A DNA stretch of 64,000 nt from Calliopum simillimum (GCA_951812925.1 OX638370.1:93200897-93264896), one strand, 5' to 3'; shown: positions 25,536 to 38,382, counted from the first letter of the stretch. Notes: generated by a model not told the origin, from the letters alone. Numbers and translations: made by a program.

Positions 25536-27010
25536 TTACTCATACGTCATGTTGTGACTTTTTTTTAAATATATGATTTATGAGGCTTTTAACTGCGTAA
25601 AAGCATGCGGAAACTGTACTAATTCTTGGCAATTTCTAAGCCAAAAGTATTGATTTTAATATCATATTCCTTAAATAGAGCAACAATCTGAGATTTGTTT
25701 ATCTTTTGCTAAAATTGAACTAGTAAAAAAAAAAAATTTACAAAATTTAACAGCATTAGCATTTGAAAATAAACCTAAAACATATATTTTACTATAATTG
25801 AGTGCTTAAGTTGAAAAAAACTTCCAGCTCATTAATCAAATGTGTTGTTGCTTTGCCTTCACCTCACAAATGCAGTTAATTTATCTCATGTTGGCAGCAT
25901 TCGTGCGCGGTCAACTTTTTTTTTTTTCTTTAAGCATATTTTGTTTCCAGTAATTTAATGGTGGCAATATTGCTCCTACAACGGGCACTAAATTTTTTTA
26001 TCTTTTTAAATTTTTTTAGCCAAATGTAGTTAGTGATTGTTGCGGTAGTTTACATACTTTTTACTGTTGGCCTTCCAAATTGTATGCCGCCGTGTCGCAT
26101 GACAATTGCGTTGGTTGTAATTTTGCTGTCAAAAACTGACAGGTTCTTTATTAATTTTTTTTGTTAATTTATTATACACGACTTACTTAGTTTTATATAA
26201 AAAAACTATATTTTAGAATGTTTATTTTATATGTCTAATATTGCTATTGTAATGCTATTTAATTTGTGTCAAATTTTAATGCAAAACATATGGTGTCTTA
26301 TGTCGCGCATTTATGTTGCCTAATGTTACACATACGTCATGTTATGCACATGAAACTTAATATCATAGCTTCGATGTGATTTAGGTTGCTTATGCTGCAT
26401 TTATACGAAAGGCTTTTTATTGATCTAAGATTATTTCAAATTTAAATTTTTGGCCACTCAAGGGAAATGCTCTCAATGCGCTGGAAATAAGTACTTGCCT
26501 ACTGAGTGGACATTTTTTTATGAAGACTGAACTTAGTACTACTTTTTCTTTCCACAAATGTGTCAATGCATACATTTTAGTTTCAATTGCAAGTTTTTGA
26601 TTGTTTCATTTTAATAATTAAAATATTGTGCTGGTTAAATACATATATGCTGTTCTTACTCATGTAAATTGATTTAATATATCTCAATTACTTATGTTTA
26701 CTGAATATGATTCACGACTTAAAGCTCGAAATAATTTTAATTTTAAGTACTGGCCGCTAAGAAAAATTCTTATCAATTTGCGGTTTATCTATATAAAATG
26801 TTGAATATGAAATTTTAAATTATTAAAATTAAAATGAAAATCATCATTTGGCAAATATTACTCATACGTCATAATATGCATTGAAGTGTTTCAAATCCGT
26901 TATTATTTAAGTCAAATACGTTTGAATACCTTGATTCTCTATTGAAAGCCCTGCAATAATTTAGATTCTTATTAGTGGCTGCTAAGTGTAGTGCGTGTTG
27001 GCAGCGTGCG
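25536..27010 (+). repeat. diverged units carrying TTACTCATACGTCAT
   Basis: The 15-mer TTACTCATACGTCAT, or a one-base variant, occurs at 25536, 26326 and 26858, with a shorter match at 26656. In the last three units a GGCCRCT/GGCTGCTAAG phrase follows about 100-125 bp later (near 26450, 26745 and 26975). This points to old tandem duplications. Further copies are at 28994 (+) and 40919 (-). Confidence 0.6.
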
Positions 27011-27424
27011 TGCTTGTGTGTTTAGTGAAAAAAAAGTTTATCGTTTTAAAAAAATGCACTAAAAATAAATCTTACCACAAAACTCAATTTTAGTGTAACT
27101 AAAAACATTTCGGAAGAAAAATACACATAGTGCTTTGTATACGAAATGGCATTTTACGAAATAGTCTGTGTATTTTTTGAAATACTCTTCGAAATAACAT
27201 CCAATATCTTCAATATTTTCAACTTCAAGTATTTGAGCTATCGGTAAGTTTCCAAAAAATAGCAATTAAATAGTTTTATATAAAAAACACTTAACTACAC
27301 AAGCATAAAACACTGCTGCCAATGAACTCATAGTAACATATTTAACATACATATATTTCTGTTTTGCTTACTGCATGAAAAACGCACTTTTTTTAATTCA
27401 AAAAAGCTTAGTTTAAACTTTTTG

Positions 27425-28364
27425 TATACCCTTTGGGTATATTCACTTTGCTCTTCTATTTGTAACGCAGAAAAGGAGGCGTGGCAGGTATGGAAAAGTA
27501 TATATTCTTGATCAGTGGCACTTCCCTAGTCGATTTAGCCATGTCCGTCTGTCTGCCCATTGAAATCATTTTAATATTTTTTGAGAGCAAGATAATCCGA
27601 TGAAATTTGGAACACTGCCTCCCCCGAGAAAGCTAGCTCATTGTATTAAAAATGTGTAACATCGTTCAACGAACACGCCTACCGTCCATACAAAATATAT
27701 ATTCAAAACGCAATATTAAGAGCATTATTCGCAATAAAGCAACCAAAATACACATAAATAATAGGTATAGTAAGTAAAAACTTTGAGCAAAAACAAGGTG
27801 AACTCGGACAAGAGGACGTGGCATCTCCCATATAAGCAAAAGCTTCAAAATGCTATACTGAATGTGTTTTTTGAGATAATCCAACCAAATTTGACTCAAG
27901 CACTAAAAACAGTAGCTCTAAAATGTCATACTGAAAGCATTTTTATAGATCATTCAACCAAGTTTCGCTCAGACACCAAGAACAGTACATAAATGCAAGC
28001 TCTGTGCAAAAACTGGGCGAACTCGAAAAAGAGGGCGTGGCACCTCCCATATAAGCAAAAGCATCAAAATGCTATGCTGAATGCGTTTTCTAAGATAATC
28101 CAACCAAACTTCACTGAGACACAAAGGACAGTAAATGCAAGCTCTGAGCAAAATTTGGTTGAATTTGTACAAGAGGGCGTGGCACCTCCCATATAAGCAA
28201 AAGCTTCAAAATGCTATATTGAAAGCGTTTTTTGAAATAATTTAACCAAATTTCACTCAGACAATTAGTGAATTTTTCCAAGAGGGCGTACTAGCATTAT
28301 TTTCAAAATACTTCAGTGTAGGGCATTTAAGTTTTGGCCAGGCCAATGGTAACACCCTTACTAG
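27425..28364 (+). mobile_element. Helitron/DINE-1-like repeat, copy C
   Basis: Same order as copy A. The 5' block has TTTGTAACGCAG and TATTCTTGATCAGTG, then come CATGTCCGTCTGTCTG and an ACACGCCTACC block. About three 142-bp units follow (27790-28250, each with GGCGTGGCACCTCCCATATA). The 3' end has GGCCAGGCCA followed by CCCTTACTAG. Confidence 0.6.
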
Positions 28365-30317
28365 GTTCATTTTTAATTCAAGATGTTTACCTTGCAGGTT
28401 CTTTAAAGATTTTTTTTTAAATTTAAAGTTTTGAATTTGGAATAAAGCCTTTTAGACGGAAGTCTTCAAGAGATAACTCCAATTTTGATGATTTTTTTTT
28501 TTTTTGAAAATTTTGTTTTTTTTTTATTTAAAATCAGAAACTTTTCCAAAAAGTCGGAATTATAAAATTTTTTAAACAATATTTAAGAAAATTAGGTTTT
28601 CATAAAAAAAATAGGGAAAAAAAAATAAAATAAACAAATCAAAATAGTCATTTTATATGTATTTGGCGATTCTAAATCCGAATCTGTATCTTGTATAGTT
28701 TCTCAGATATCTTCTCTTTTTATAGGGTCTAAAATTGTGTATATAAAACCCGTTGACATTTTTTTCTCAAGAACGGCGCATTAGCATATACTAAAAAATG
28801 AGACAGACTTTGACTAAGCATATACTTATAAAGAGGCATGGCGCCGCCCTTTTTTTTTAATTTGGACATATCTTTTGAAACGTATAAGATATTTTGATGA
28901 AATTTGGTGCACAACTACTGACTCATTTTGCCTTTATCGACTCCACTATATTGCACACAGCTTTAACTTGATATGATAGTCAAATATTCAATGTTACTCA
29001 TACGTCACATTGAACAAATGTTAGTAAAGCTAATAACTCCGATACAACACTAGTTACTTTTGCAACTTTTGGTGCTTAATTTTACTTGATATTTGAAACA
29101 TAAATTTAACCTTCTTCTCAAATTAAAAACTTTTTTAAGAAATCCAACAGAAAAATAAAGTTATCATGCTAATTTAATTTAAGCAAACATTAGAATTTGC
29201 ATAACGTAACACTTAGCTTTCTTTCATGGGCAAAAAAAAATCACGAAAAAAAACCGCAAAATGAAACCATACCAATACTTTGCATTATTTTAAAACTTAA
29301 ACGGTCATTTGAAATGTTAATCAAGCATTTTATTGAGACTTCTGTTATATGAGATCAGCAAATCTTTATGATGTTAAAATCATAAAAATTAATGATTGAT
29401 TTGTAAAGTATAAATTGAAACATCACAAGCGACACAGTCTCCCTCCAGAAGCTGTTTGCTTTGATTTTTACTCTTTCGATTCATGTATGACACACCAAAA
29501 GGTGTTCCATGCCAGAACATATGTCTCATATGTACATACAATGAAGATGATAGCACAACAAAAAGCATCGATGGTGAAAGTAAATGTCAACAAAAGACAA
29601 ATGCTGTCAACAAGTCAGCAACTTGTCAGTCAGAGTTGTCATGTTTGTTGGGCTGTTTTTTTTGCTTTTTGTGCATATACAGGAAACAATAAAGTACACT
29701 GACGAAGCGGATACATTTTTTGGCAGTTACAGTAACATTCGCAAAATAAAAGGGCACAGTTGGTTTTTGATTAAGCGCACATATCAATGATCTGCCAAAA
29801 TAATGACAATTTTTGAAAGCTCTTTTGTTTTATATGAAATTTAGTTGTCTAAAATTACTATAATTGCGGTGTTTAATGGTATTTTTTTAATTTAAAATTT
29901 TCTCTACTAACTTTATTCTCAAATTCTATACACCAAATTTTTCTTTGACAAAAATACATATTATTTGTTACGAAGAAAGCGACATATCAATGCAAATATC
30001 TACTTCTAAAATTAGCATTCAAAAAGAACAATAATGAAAAACATAAACAAATCCAACTTATTCTATATACATATTCAAAAGTCTGTCTTGTAGATACGAC
30101 AACCTTGATAGCTATTAAAACACAGTCTTTGAATAGATAGGGGTTACTCACAGTTAATGTCGTGAGAATTTTTATTTCTTTTTAACATAAAAAATTTATG
30201 TTAATTTAAAACGTTTTGTGTTTATTTTTTTCAAAGAATTTGCAAATTTTTTTTTTTTTTTTTTAAAAAAAAGCAACGACATTGATGATTTCATGATTTT
30301 TGTGTGTCAAACGCATA
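28365..30317. other. no gene recognised
   Basis: AT-rich. A GGCATGGCGCCGCCC phrase near 28840 resembles other satellite cores. The 95-codon frame at 29415-29702 (+) has no recognised domain. One further CATACGTCA motif lies at 28994. Confidence 0.45.
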
Positions 30318-31542
30318 CAGGGTGGCTGATTCGAAGTGTTACCAATTCAAAAGACTATATTTTTAGTTTCCATGCACAGATTTTATTGATCAAACGCTAT
30401 AATTGTTGGGAAATGTTCAAATTTTAAGAATCTACTTGAGATTTTCGATATGGCCACCTTTGGCCTTAACTATGGCCCGTAGACGGTCGAAGAACGAGTC
30501 GCATGCTGCACGAATTTGATTTTGTGGAAGTTTGCGCCATTCTCGTTGAAGGGCCACTTTTAGCGCATCAACGCTCTGGTATTTTTTAGTCAAGACCTTC
30601 CTGTCCAACATACCCCAGATTGAGAAATCCAGCGGATTCGCATCAGGCGAATTTGAGAGCCATTGTTGAGCAGAAATGAAGCTAGGAACGTTTTTTTCTA
30701 ACCATTCTTGATTCACACGAGCTTTGTGTGACGGTGCCGAGTCTTGTTGGAATGTCCATGGCTTGCGTCCGAAATGTTTGCGTGTCCACGGTAGCAAAGC
30801 ACCCTCCAACACTGGTTCACGATACACCTGGGCGTTTACTTTAACGCCAGCGGCCAAAAAAACGAGTGGTGAGCGCCCATCAGCAGTCACTGCAGCCCAA
30901 ACCTGGTGCCTGCGTCCTGGTGGCCAAACGAACATTCAAATTTTCGTAGGACCTCTCTGTCAAGTAAACCCAATCATTTTGTTTGTTTACATATTGCTGG
31001 ATACAGTAATTTTTCTCATCAGAGAAGACAATTTGTGACAGATTTCCGGCGGTGTGCAAGCGCAACAACTCCTTGGCTCTATCGAGCCTAACTTTTTTTT
31101 CAAACAGGAGTGAGATCATGCGCCTTTTGGAACTTGAGGGCCTTTAGTCCGAGCTTGTTTGACAATATGTGTTGCATTCGTTCACGCGATATTTTCAGCT
31201 CGGCAGCCATTTGTCTGCCACTGCGTCTCGGATTTCGCTCAATTCTGGCCTTCACCTTTCGAACCATTTCTGGTGATGTTGCAGTTATTTTGCGATCACC
31301 ACCATGTCGTTTGGCAACGCTGCCGGTACCATTGTAACGTGTTATGGTCCGATACACAAACATTTTATTCACTTTTAAATGTTTCAGCTCACGAACAATT
31401 GCTGGTTGCGATGCGCAAATGCTTTTGGTTACTTGTTGACAATAGAATGAACTAACATCATGCCAATTTTTAGACAGCTGTCATGTTCCATCTGTCAGAT
31501 AAGTCTATCTGAAGTTGGTAGCAGTTCGAATCAGCCACCCTG
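30318..31542 (-). mobile_element. maT-like (DD37D) Tc1/mariner element, near full length
   Basis: Termini CAGGGTGGCTGATTCGAA (left) and its inverted counterpart ending at 31542 continue as imperfect repeats for about 30 bp, with TA on both outer sides (30316-30317 and 31543-31544). The 1225-bp length suits an intact single-ORF element. The internal transposase is frameshifted, so the copy is non-autonomous, but good TIRs suggest recent activity. Confidence 0.92.
30432..31440 (-). pseudogene. maT-like DD37D transposase, frameshifted
   Basis: The minus-strand reading begins upstream of 31372 with no clear in-frame ATG. It gives the DNA-binding part (NKMFVYRTITRYNGTGSV, then RRSGRQMAAELKISRE), shifts frame near 31105, continues through the first Asp in SQIVFSDEKNY, and shifts again near 30900-30935. 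The rest runs to the stop at 30432, with the second Asp in TFQQDSAPSH and the third in NSPDANPLDFSIWG. Exactly 37 residues separate the last two Asp, defining a DD37D triad. All three catalytic residues survive; only the two shifts break it. Confidence 0.88.
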
Positions 31543-32003
31543 TAGATGTCATTATGCCGTTAAAATATTTCAAATTTGTGACGTTTTTTCTTAGACTTAA
31601 ACACATTTTACCCACTACACTGCGTGAGATTCTCTAACCAATTCTATTGACATTTTTATACTTAAAGAGTAACAGCGCGTAACATGTCAAAAATAACTTT
31701 TAAGATACTGGTAGGTACGTTAAAGGGCTTAGCAGCCAAGTTCTCTATAATCGTATGCTCATTAATGGTGTATTTTCTTATTTAAAGAAAAATGAAAACG
31801 CTCTTTTAGTTCAAGTTCAGCTAGACTTCATCACAATGCCTTTTATGCGTCCCATTAAAATTCTTTTCAGATGCGATTTTCTTAATAATAGACGTCGTTT
31901 TTTCTTCTGATGTTCAATCAGCGCTTCATTAGGCGCATAATAAAATTTATGATTACTTGTACAATAAAATGCATTTTTATCGTTTGAATAAATAATAATC
32001 ATA

Positions 32004-32033
32004 TTTTTCTGTTTCTTCTATTTACAGGTGAGT
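32004..32033 (+). promoter_or_regulatory. candidate recursive-splicing (ratchet) site 1
   Basis: A roughly 24-nt pyrimidine-rich tract ends in TTCTATTTACAG and is followed without a gap by GTGAGT: a 3' splice site fused to a strong 5' splice site, the zero-length-exon form known from very long Drosophila introns. Its strand matches the candidate donor at 13321 (18.7 kb upstream) and the second such site at 41809. Confidence 0.45.
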
Positions 32034-32240
32034 TGATGAGTCAAACGATATGTTCATATGAGATATAAATTCAAGCGTAAGTTTTAAACTAATGATATTT
32101 AAGTGTTATGTATGCAATAATTTGCTGATTGGCGCAAATGAAAAAAAAAAATACTCGATATACGAGTATGAAAAGAATTATGACTGTTATAAAAAGTTTA
32201 TTATTTGGCCATAATATGGCTCATTGCAGTGTCTTTAAGT

Positions 32241-32313
32241 ATCCCGCAAACGGATCAGTAACGGATGCGTAACGGGTAAAAAAACGGAGATATGAACCGC
32301 CTGGCACACTGGG
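32241..32313. repeat. single arm of the CCCAGTGTGCCA hairpin MITE
   Basis: Nearly identical to the right arm of the element at 43664-43852 (CCGCAAACGGATCAGTAACG, ATGAACCGCCTGGCACACTG) but without the left arm. Confidence 0.88.
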
Positions 32314-33497
32314 AAACGACTGTAGTATGTTCATTCAGAGGATATGATAATTGAAAAAATAATAATAAGGATGAATGCTTCGTTTTAAAAACCCCGAAGT
32401 AAACGCTCTTTGTCGTTTCATTACATTTCAGAAACTCAATGATATTTAAACGACTGAAAACCGATAGAAAATAATACCAACGGAAAAGATTTCATGGAAG
32501 TCTGTTGGATTGGACTAATTAATCATCAAGAGTGATGACCAAGGATCAAGTATTTTCCTTTCCGTTCTTTCTGTTTATCAAGGCAAAGCATTTTGCAGAG
32601 AAAATGGATGATTGTTTCTCTCTCGCTGAACTTATCGCAAAAACGAAGTTTCTCTGAATGATTTGCAATATGCCAATGGACTTGTAAAAACTGCCTTGAC
32701 TATAATATAGATGAAGAAACAATGGATCTTTCCTCACTTTTTTTCTACGGCATAATTCAACCATTCTTGAATTGGTTGTCAGATCGTAAGCTGTTGCTTT
32801 GAGAGCTGTTTTGTGAGAGTCCAGTTCTTGCATTGGCTCTACATAGTAGCACAATCTTTCAAAGGATCTTTAATTAGCTCTTCATTATTCCACAGAACAC
32901 TGTTATCGGACAAATTTTTTAAAATACGAGCTTTTTTGATGATTTAAGCTTAAACAAAAATTTGATTTGATTTGATTTTTCTAGCTTCTATCTTCCAGAT
33001 TTTTATGAAATCATTAAAATTCCCAGAAGTTTTTTTTTAACCACCCCAAACATATCTTTGCTGTCAGAAACAATGTTTTTTTTTTTGAAATAAAAATGTT
33101 TGATAAATTTTTTCCTGCATTTAATCAAAATTAAATGGGCACACCCTATACAAAAAAGCGGCACGAAAGCGTAACGCCGGTGAAGACTATAAATCATAAA
33201 AGACTTCGTAAACGTACCGTTTTGGCGATACGAATGCGAACCGGAAACGTAAATGTTAGAATAAGAACCGTAGAATTAAAAACATAGTAATGTCTATGTA
33301 TTGGTACTTCGTTTGAAGTTCGCAAAACAGTAACATTTAGGAAGTATCAACGTGGTTCGCTTTTACTTCGCAAGAATCGGACTCCTTACGAACTGATTGA
33401 AATAAAAGATTACATTTTTAAATTGATAATAATTTTTATTAAATGCTTATCATTTTTAACTATTTCAGTTATTACTCAATTTACTGTTATTAGATTT

Positions 33498-33925
33498 TTA
33501 AATATCAATTTCCTTTATACATTCAGCTAGTGCCACTTCCAAACTGTATTTATAGACCCAGTCAATCATAGCTTGTTTTCAGTCAAGAAGTTCACTTTGT
33601 GTGAACCATTAATTGATTTTCTTATGCTGATTCAACAGCATCAGAACCGTGGATGAGGTTAAATCCAACCTAGATGGAATGATCTCCACGAATAATGCTT
33701 GATTTTAAGTCAGGAGTGTTGGTCTCACCCAACATCACACGTCCTCTTTTTTCACGTGCGAACCTTCCCAAATAATTTTAACTACAGAGCCTGGGTGAAT
33801 TTGGTGCCCAGTTTGAATTCCTTGTCCTCGAAACGTTAGATAATCTTGCCGACAAATCTACCTTGGACACCATTAGACTTAATCATGATAAAAGTTCACT
33901 TATTTGCTGATATTGTATACGACAA
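33498..33925 (-). pseudogene. processed nucleoside diphosphate kinase (awd/NME-type) pseudogene
   Basis: The minus-strand reading, allowing frame changes, follows an NDK protein from near its start (TFIMIKSNGVQ, GRFVGKII, RFEDKEFKLGTKF) through the VMLGETN block. It continues through the active-site neighbourhood (FNLIHGSDAVESA) to the C-terminus (DWVYKY, SLEVALAECIKEID, stop at 33498). There is no intron, several stops occur (for example within GKII-stop-RFE), and about 45 residues after KFTQA are missing. It is a dead retrocopy. The catalytic His segment still reads IHGSDAVESA, and no complete kinase can be made. No poly(A) tail survives. Confidence 0.85.
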
Positions 33926-36010
33926 AATTGTAATGTCCAAAAATAATTAATAAAATATCTAGCCAGAAAAATTTTGACAACTAAAATAAAATAAAATATT
34001 GCTTGTTTACACATTCAATGTATACATGTGTTAGTGAAATTGCAGTTCGTAAGCGATTCGCTTTGGGTACGCAATTTACGAACCGTAAATTTTTCTTGGA
34101 GGGCATTAGCTATGTAGAAAAACTTTTCAAAATTTAATATCTCTACTGCGATATTAGTAAACTTTCCATGCTCAAGCGATTCATACAACATCAAATTTTT
34201 GACCGTCTCAAGATAAACCATAAGTTTTTTTTAGTACGCTAAAAATTGGCACAATCCCCTAAACACGCATATTGTCATGCTGTGGGAAATTAAAAATGTT
34301 GTTCTTAAAAGTTTTATCACATTTATTCTAAATGTCAAAACAAAACAGCAAACGTCATGAAGTTTTAAAACAGTCACATACATAGGGAACAACAGCAACT
34401 ACCATATTGCAGCAATAAATATAGCAACAACAACAACAACACAATAGCAGCAATAACAACAATATTAAAGATAATAATAATAATAATGAGCTCGGTTTTA
34501 TAATTCAAGTAAAATAAATAAATACGAGTAAATAATTAATGCTGATTGTTCACTTCACCTTTATTCTGAAATTGTCTGGGAAAATATGTTAATTAGTCGT
34601 TTTTGAGTCTGATTGCCGTATCAAATAGACAATAAGATCGTTTCATCGAATACTTTTCGTTTAACTTTATCTATTTTTTTTTTTTTTTTTTTTTTTGTAA
34701 TTTATAGCTTTAATAAGTGGTTCTTTTCTCATTTAATTATTTTTACCATAAACGTACTATGTATGCTATGTACTTTTGTTGAGTTTGCTTTTTTATGTTA
34801 ATTTTTTTTAATTAATTTTAAATTAAATTTAAATATCTTACACGGTTCAGATTGATCTTGAGTTTAATCTATCAGTTAACACTCTATTCATTATGTCTTA
34901 TACAGTGAGTTCTTTACTATATTGCAGACACTGTTCTAGCCTCACCTTTTATATTATGAATTAGATTCGTTTAAGAATTAGATTCGTTAAAAAATTATAA
35001 TAAACAATTTTTTTTTTTTTACAAAATAAAATTTTTTCTATATTTAAAAAAAAATGATGTTTCAATTGTCATTTTTTTTTTTTTTTTTTGTTTTTTTTTT
35101 TTTCTTTCTTAATGTCCACTACTAATTAAAATTAATTGTTACCGTTGCCTTAGAAGTTTTTTTTAAGATTTTTAAAAAAGCAGCTGACTTTCTAATTTTG
35201 TTTTTTTTTTTTTTATTTTAAATTGACATTGAGAAATTGAGTACGATTCTTTGTATAATATTTGGTGGCAATTGAGTCATAAATTATTTTTTTGTCTTAC
35301 TTTTTTTTACACTTGGACAAATTTGAGAAATACTGCACAGAAATGTACAACGAAAATGCTAGAAACATTCTGTGTCATGTATTTTAACAGCACTTTGCTA
35401 GTCGAAAAATCAGATATTGACATCGGTTCTTAGAGAAGTAAGCTGAGTTCAGTGATCATAAACATTTTAACGGTTTTGCTCTGGTTTTTATGATATTCAA
35501 GTTTAAAATAACGTCCTTTATAGAAAACTTTATCGAAAAGCATACATATTTTTATTCTTCACATGCAACATGTAATATGTCCTATGAGTGAAATGTATTT
35601 AACATGGAAAAATAAATTTTCGCCATAGATGTTTTCCCTCGAGTGTATCTAGATATTTTTCGATTTACTATGATGGCCTTCGGGCACCTTCAGGTGTCAC
35701 GAGAAATGAATCAATCAAAGCTTGTTGATAGTGCGCCCTACATGTTTTTTCTGTAGTAGATCTAGATATTCTTTTTGACTAGAAAGTTTTCGGGTGACCC
35801 TCGGGTGTCCCAGAAAACTATCGGTATGGTATTCACGTTACACACTTACTTACGAAATTTCGTCAATATATCTTATATAAGTAGCTTGCGAGATATAAAG
35901 GGATGTAACGAAAAGTGTTGAAAAAGAAATCGCAAAATAGTGTCGAGGGCTTGACATTTTACACCTAAAGTGGCCAAAGAACTTTCACATCAAAAAGCAG
36001 AAAATATTGG
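33926..36010. other. no gene seen; poly(T), CAA runs, small duplication
   Basis: CAACAACAA near 34426 and long poly(T) tracts near 34670, 35070 and 35200. A diverged duplication of about 108 bp lies at 35645-35820 (TCTAGATATT plus TTCGGGYRMCYTC-type text twice). No gene. Confidence 0.5.
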
Positions 36011-36266
36011 CTCACGGAAATAACACCAGAAAAATCTTCATACAAAATTCTGGCGTTATTTCCATTTTGTTTTGAAAATAAGGCCAAAAACTTTTGTGGC
36101 GTTATTTCCTAGTTAACTTTTGGCTGTATTTCCAAAACATAATGGAAACAACGCCAGAATTTTGTATGTAGATTTTTCTGGCTTTATTTCCAAAAAATGT
36201 TCTGTCTTTATTTCCTATGGCGTTATTTCCTATTATTTCCAAAAATTCTGGCGTTATTGCCGGGAG
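36011..36266. mobile_element. 256-bp MITE with CTCMCGGMAATAACRCC termini
   Basis: The left terminus CTCACGGAAATAACACC pairs with the right terminus, which reads CTCCCGGCAATAACGCC in reverse complement. The interior repeats TGGCGTTATTTCC and its complement at least seven times, so the element is strongly self-complementary. Same motif style as 9255 and 22951. No ORF. Confidence 0.8.
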
Positions 36267-36408
36267 CCGAAAATATATCATGAAACATAGAAATTTGATA
36301 GAGATAAATGGGTTCCTGTTTGAAAAAGTCAAAAAAAGTTTTTTTTATCTTTTTATGTAAAATTTTCAAAACCTAGTCCATTTATTAACACCAGAAACCC
36401 AGGACTAG

Positions 36409-36810
36409 GTATAAACGATTTTAATTCAAAAACAAACCACTCGCATGTTTTCTTCTGAGTTGGCATCTGGGGACCTTCAGTAAGTACCATAATCCATTTT
36501 CTATAAAATCGTATGTGGTGCCGTTTTTGATAAATCCCAATTTTAATGAAATGTTCCATATTAAACGGAAACTAAAACCAAGAATATAATTTCTGACTTT
36601 TTTAGACTTTGAAGCCTAAATATGCAAAAAATATTTTAGTTTTTGCTGTATTCGTTTAAATGGAAAATTTCATTAAAATTGGGATTTATCAAAAACGGCA
36701 CCACATACGACTTTATGGAAAATGAATTATGGTACCTGAAGGTCCACAAATACCAATTCAGAAGAAAATGCGCAGGTGGTTTGTTTTCGAGTTACAATCA
36801 TTCCCACCTA
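36409..36810. mobile_element. foldback element, arms about 150-170 bp
   Basis: The arms match in inverted orientation over long blocks: AAAAACAAACCAC, CGTATGTGGTGCCGTTTTTG and ATAAATCCCAATTTTAATGA. Between them lies an AT-rich loop of about 60-90 bp. No target duplication was found and there is no coding potential. Confidence 0.85.
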
Positions 36811-38382
36811 GCCAAGACCCATTAAGGTCAGAAAAGACGATTTTCAGATTTGATAACAATGTAACTAAAAGTCACTCATACTTCATGACATACATTATTT
36901 TTTTATATATATCTCTGTTTTCGATATTATATAGCGGAAATATGCCTTAGTAGTTTTTGCAATTCATAAATGCTTTATCAGAATACTTAGTTTATTGAAT
37001 GGCTGCTTAAGATTTGCCTTACAAATTTTAGTACATAAATATTTAGATGTCTGATAATGCGAAATGAAGAAAAACTTGGAAAACTATAGTAAAATTATAC
37101 ATTCTGAAGATGTTTCACTGCTTTCTTTAATGGGTACATTTCTTTAAGCTGGAAGCTGGATAAATGCCCCTATACTCATGGCCTGTGTCGAACTTTTCAA
37201 ATATAACAAAGAGTAAATACATTTCATTAAATACGTAACAAAATCACAAGTATCTTAAAGTTCATAACTTCTCGCATGACATTTTCCATTGTTGCACACG
37301 TAATACAGCGCGCTACAACAATAACAATTAATAAAAGTGAGAGTTAAATTGTTTTTGTTGCTGTTGTATTATAAATGTTGCTGGTGCTATTTATATATTG
37401 CTCTGGTCACTGAGTGCATATAAAATTAATATAAATTTAAAGAAAAAAAAAAAAAATGTTTATTTGTTGTCATTGTCTTTGTTGCTGTTGTTGTCGGATG
37501 TTGTTGAGTTTTTATTTTATTGCTATTGCTATTGGTATTGGTATTGCTGCCGCCGCTAATGCTCTGTTGCTCTTGGCGACCTTTACATCTTTGGCTGTTG
37601 AACGACTTTGATATGTAAATTAGCAATAAGTTTTGTGTTTTTTGCTTTGCTGCTGGTTGTTATTTGTCGCTGCTGTTGTTCACTATTAATTAGTGTTGCC
37701 AGCATACATTTTTTTTAGCTTTGTTCCTGCATTTACAATTTATTTATTTTTCATATGAAATTTTCTCACACACAAATGCTACAGGTAGCAATTTTACAAT
37801 TCTCATTACAATTACCACGTAATTATGGGTGTTTATGTATTGACTTGCCCTGCTCTTTGACTGACAAAACAAAGAAAATTTTAATTCGAAATATTAATAG
37901 TAAGGGTCTAATTTCTAATGAAATAATTAATGAACAAACAACTTTTTTTAAAACATTAAATAAATTCATGTGAAGTAATAATTTTAAAAAAATACAAAAT
38001 GTATTTTCTCAGTTTTTTATGTAAGACATTGCTAATTAGCTAAAACTTTAGGAAAATGTAAAACAATGGTTGAATGTTTCTAAATAAAGATTTTGATGCT
38101 GTCTGTTTAAAATACATTTATTTAAAGAAACTTTTCCCAACAGCATGATAAGGAGGATAAAACTTTTACCTGCAATTCATTAGGTACATGCCAGCAACAC
38201 ATTCTATTATGAAATTTACTCTTCCAAAAATTGTTATTTAACAACTAGAAATCTCATCGATTTTGCATCAGCTTCTTAGAATTCATCTTTTGCTTTACAC
38301 GTAGTTTGGTACTTTGTACTAAAGGAGCCATTCCTTCATATCTGGTAGTTGCTTTTGTTTATTTCTGTACTCGGTTAACGTT
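36811..38382. other. no gene seen; GTT/GTC simple repeats
   Basis: TTGTTGCTGTTG-type runs near 37340-37690 and AT-rich DNA elsewhere. Confidence 0.5.

Larger units (their letters stand above)
31543..33497. other. no gene recognised; putative intron
   Basis: AT-rich unique DNA containing the ratchet-like site (32027/32028) and a half-MITE (32241). The 102-codon frame at 32546-32854 (-) is unrecognised. No other coding evidence. Confidence 0.45.

Noticed and set aside
30724..31455. Plus-strand ORFs of 61-104 codons
   Set aside because: Antisense shadows of the maT-like transposase.
32546..32854. 102-codon ORF on the minus strand
   Set aside because: Some natural-looking composition but no family recognised. 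Left unannotated as a gene because nothing beyond length supports it.
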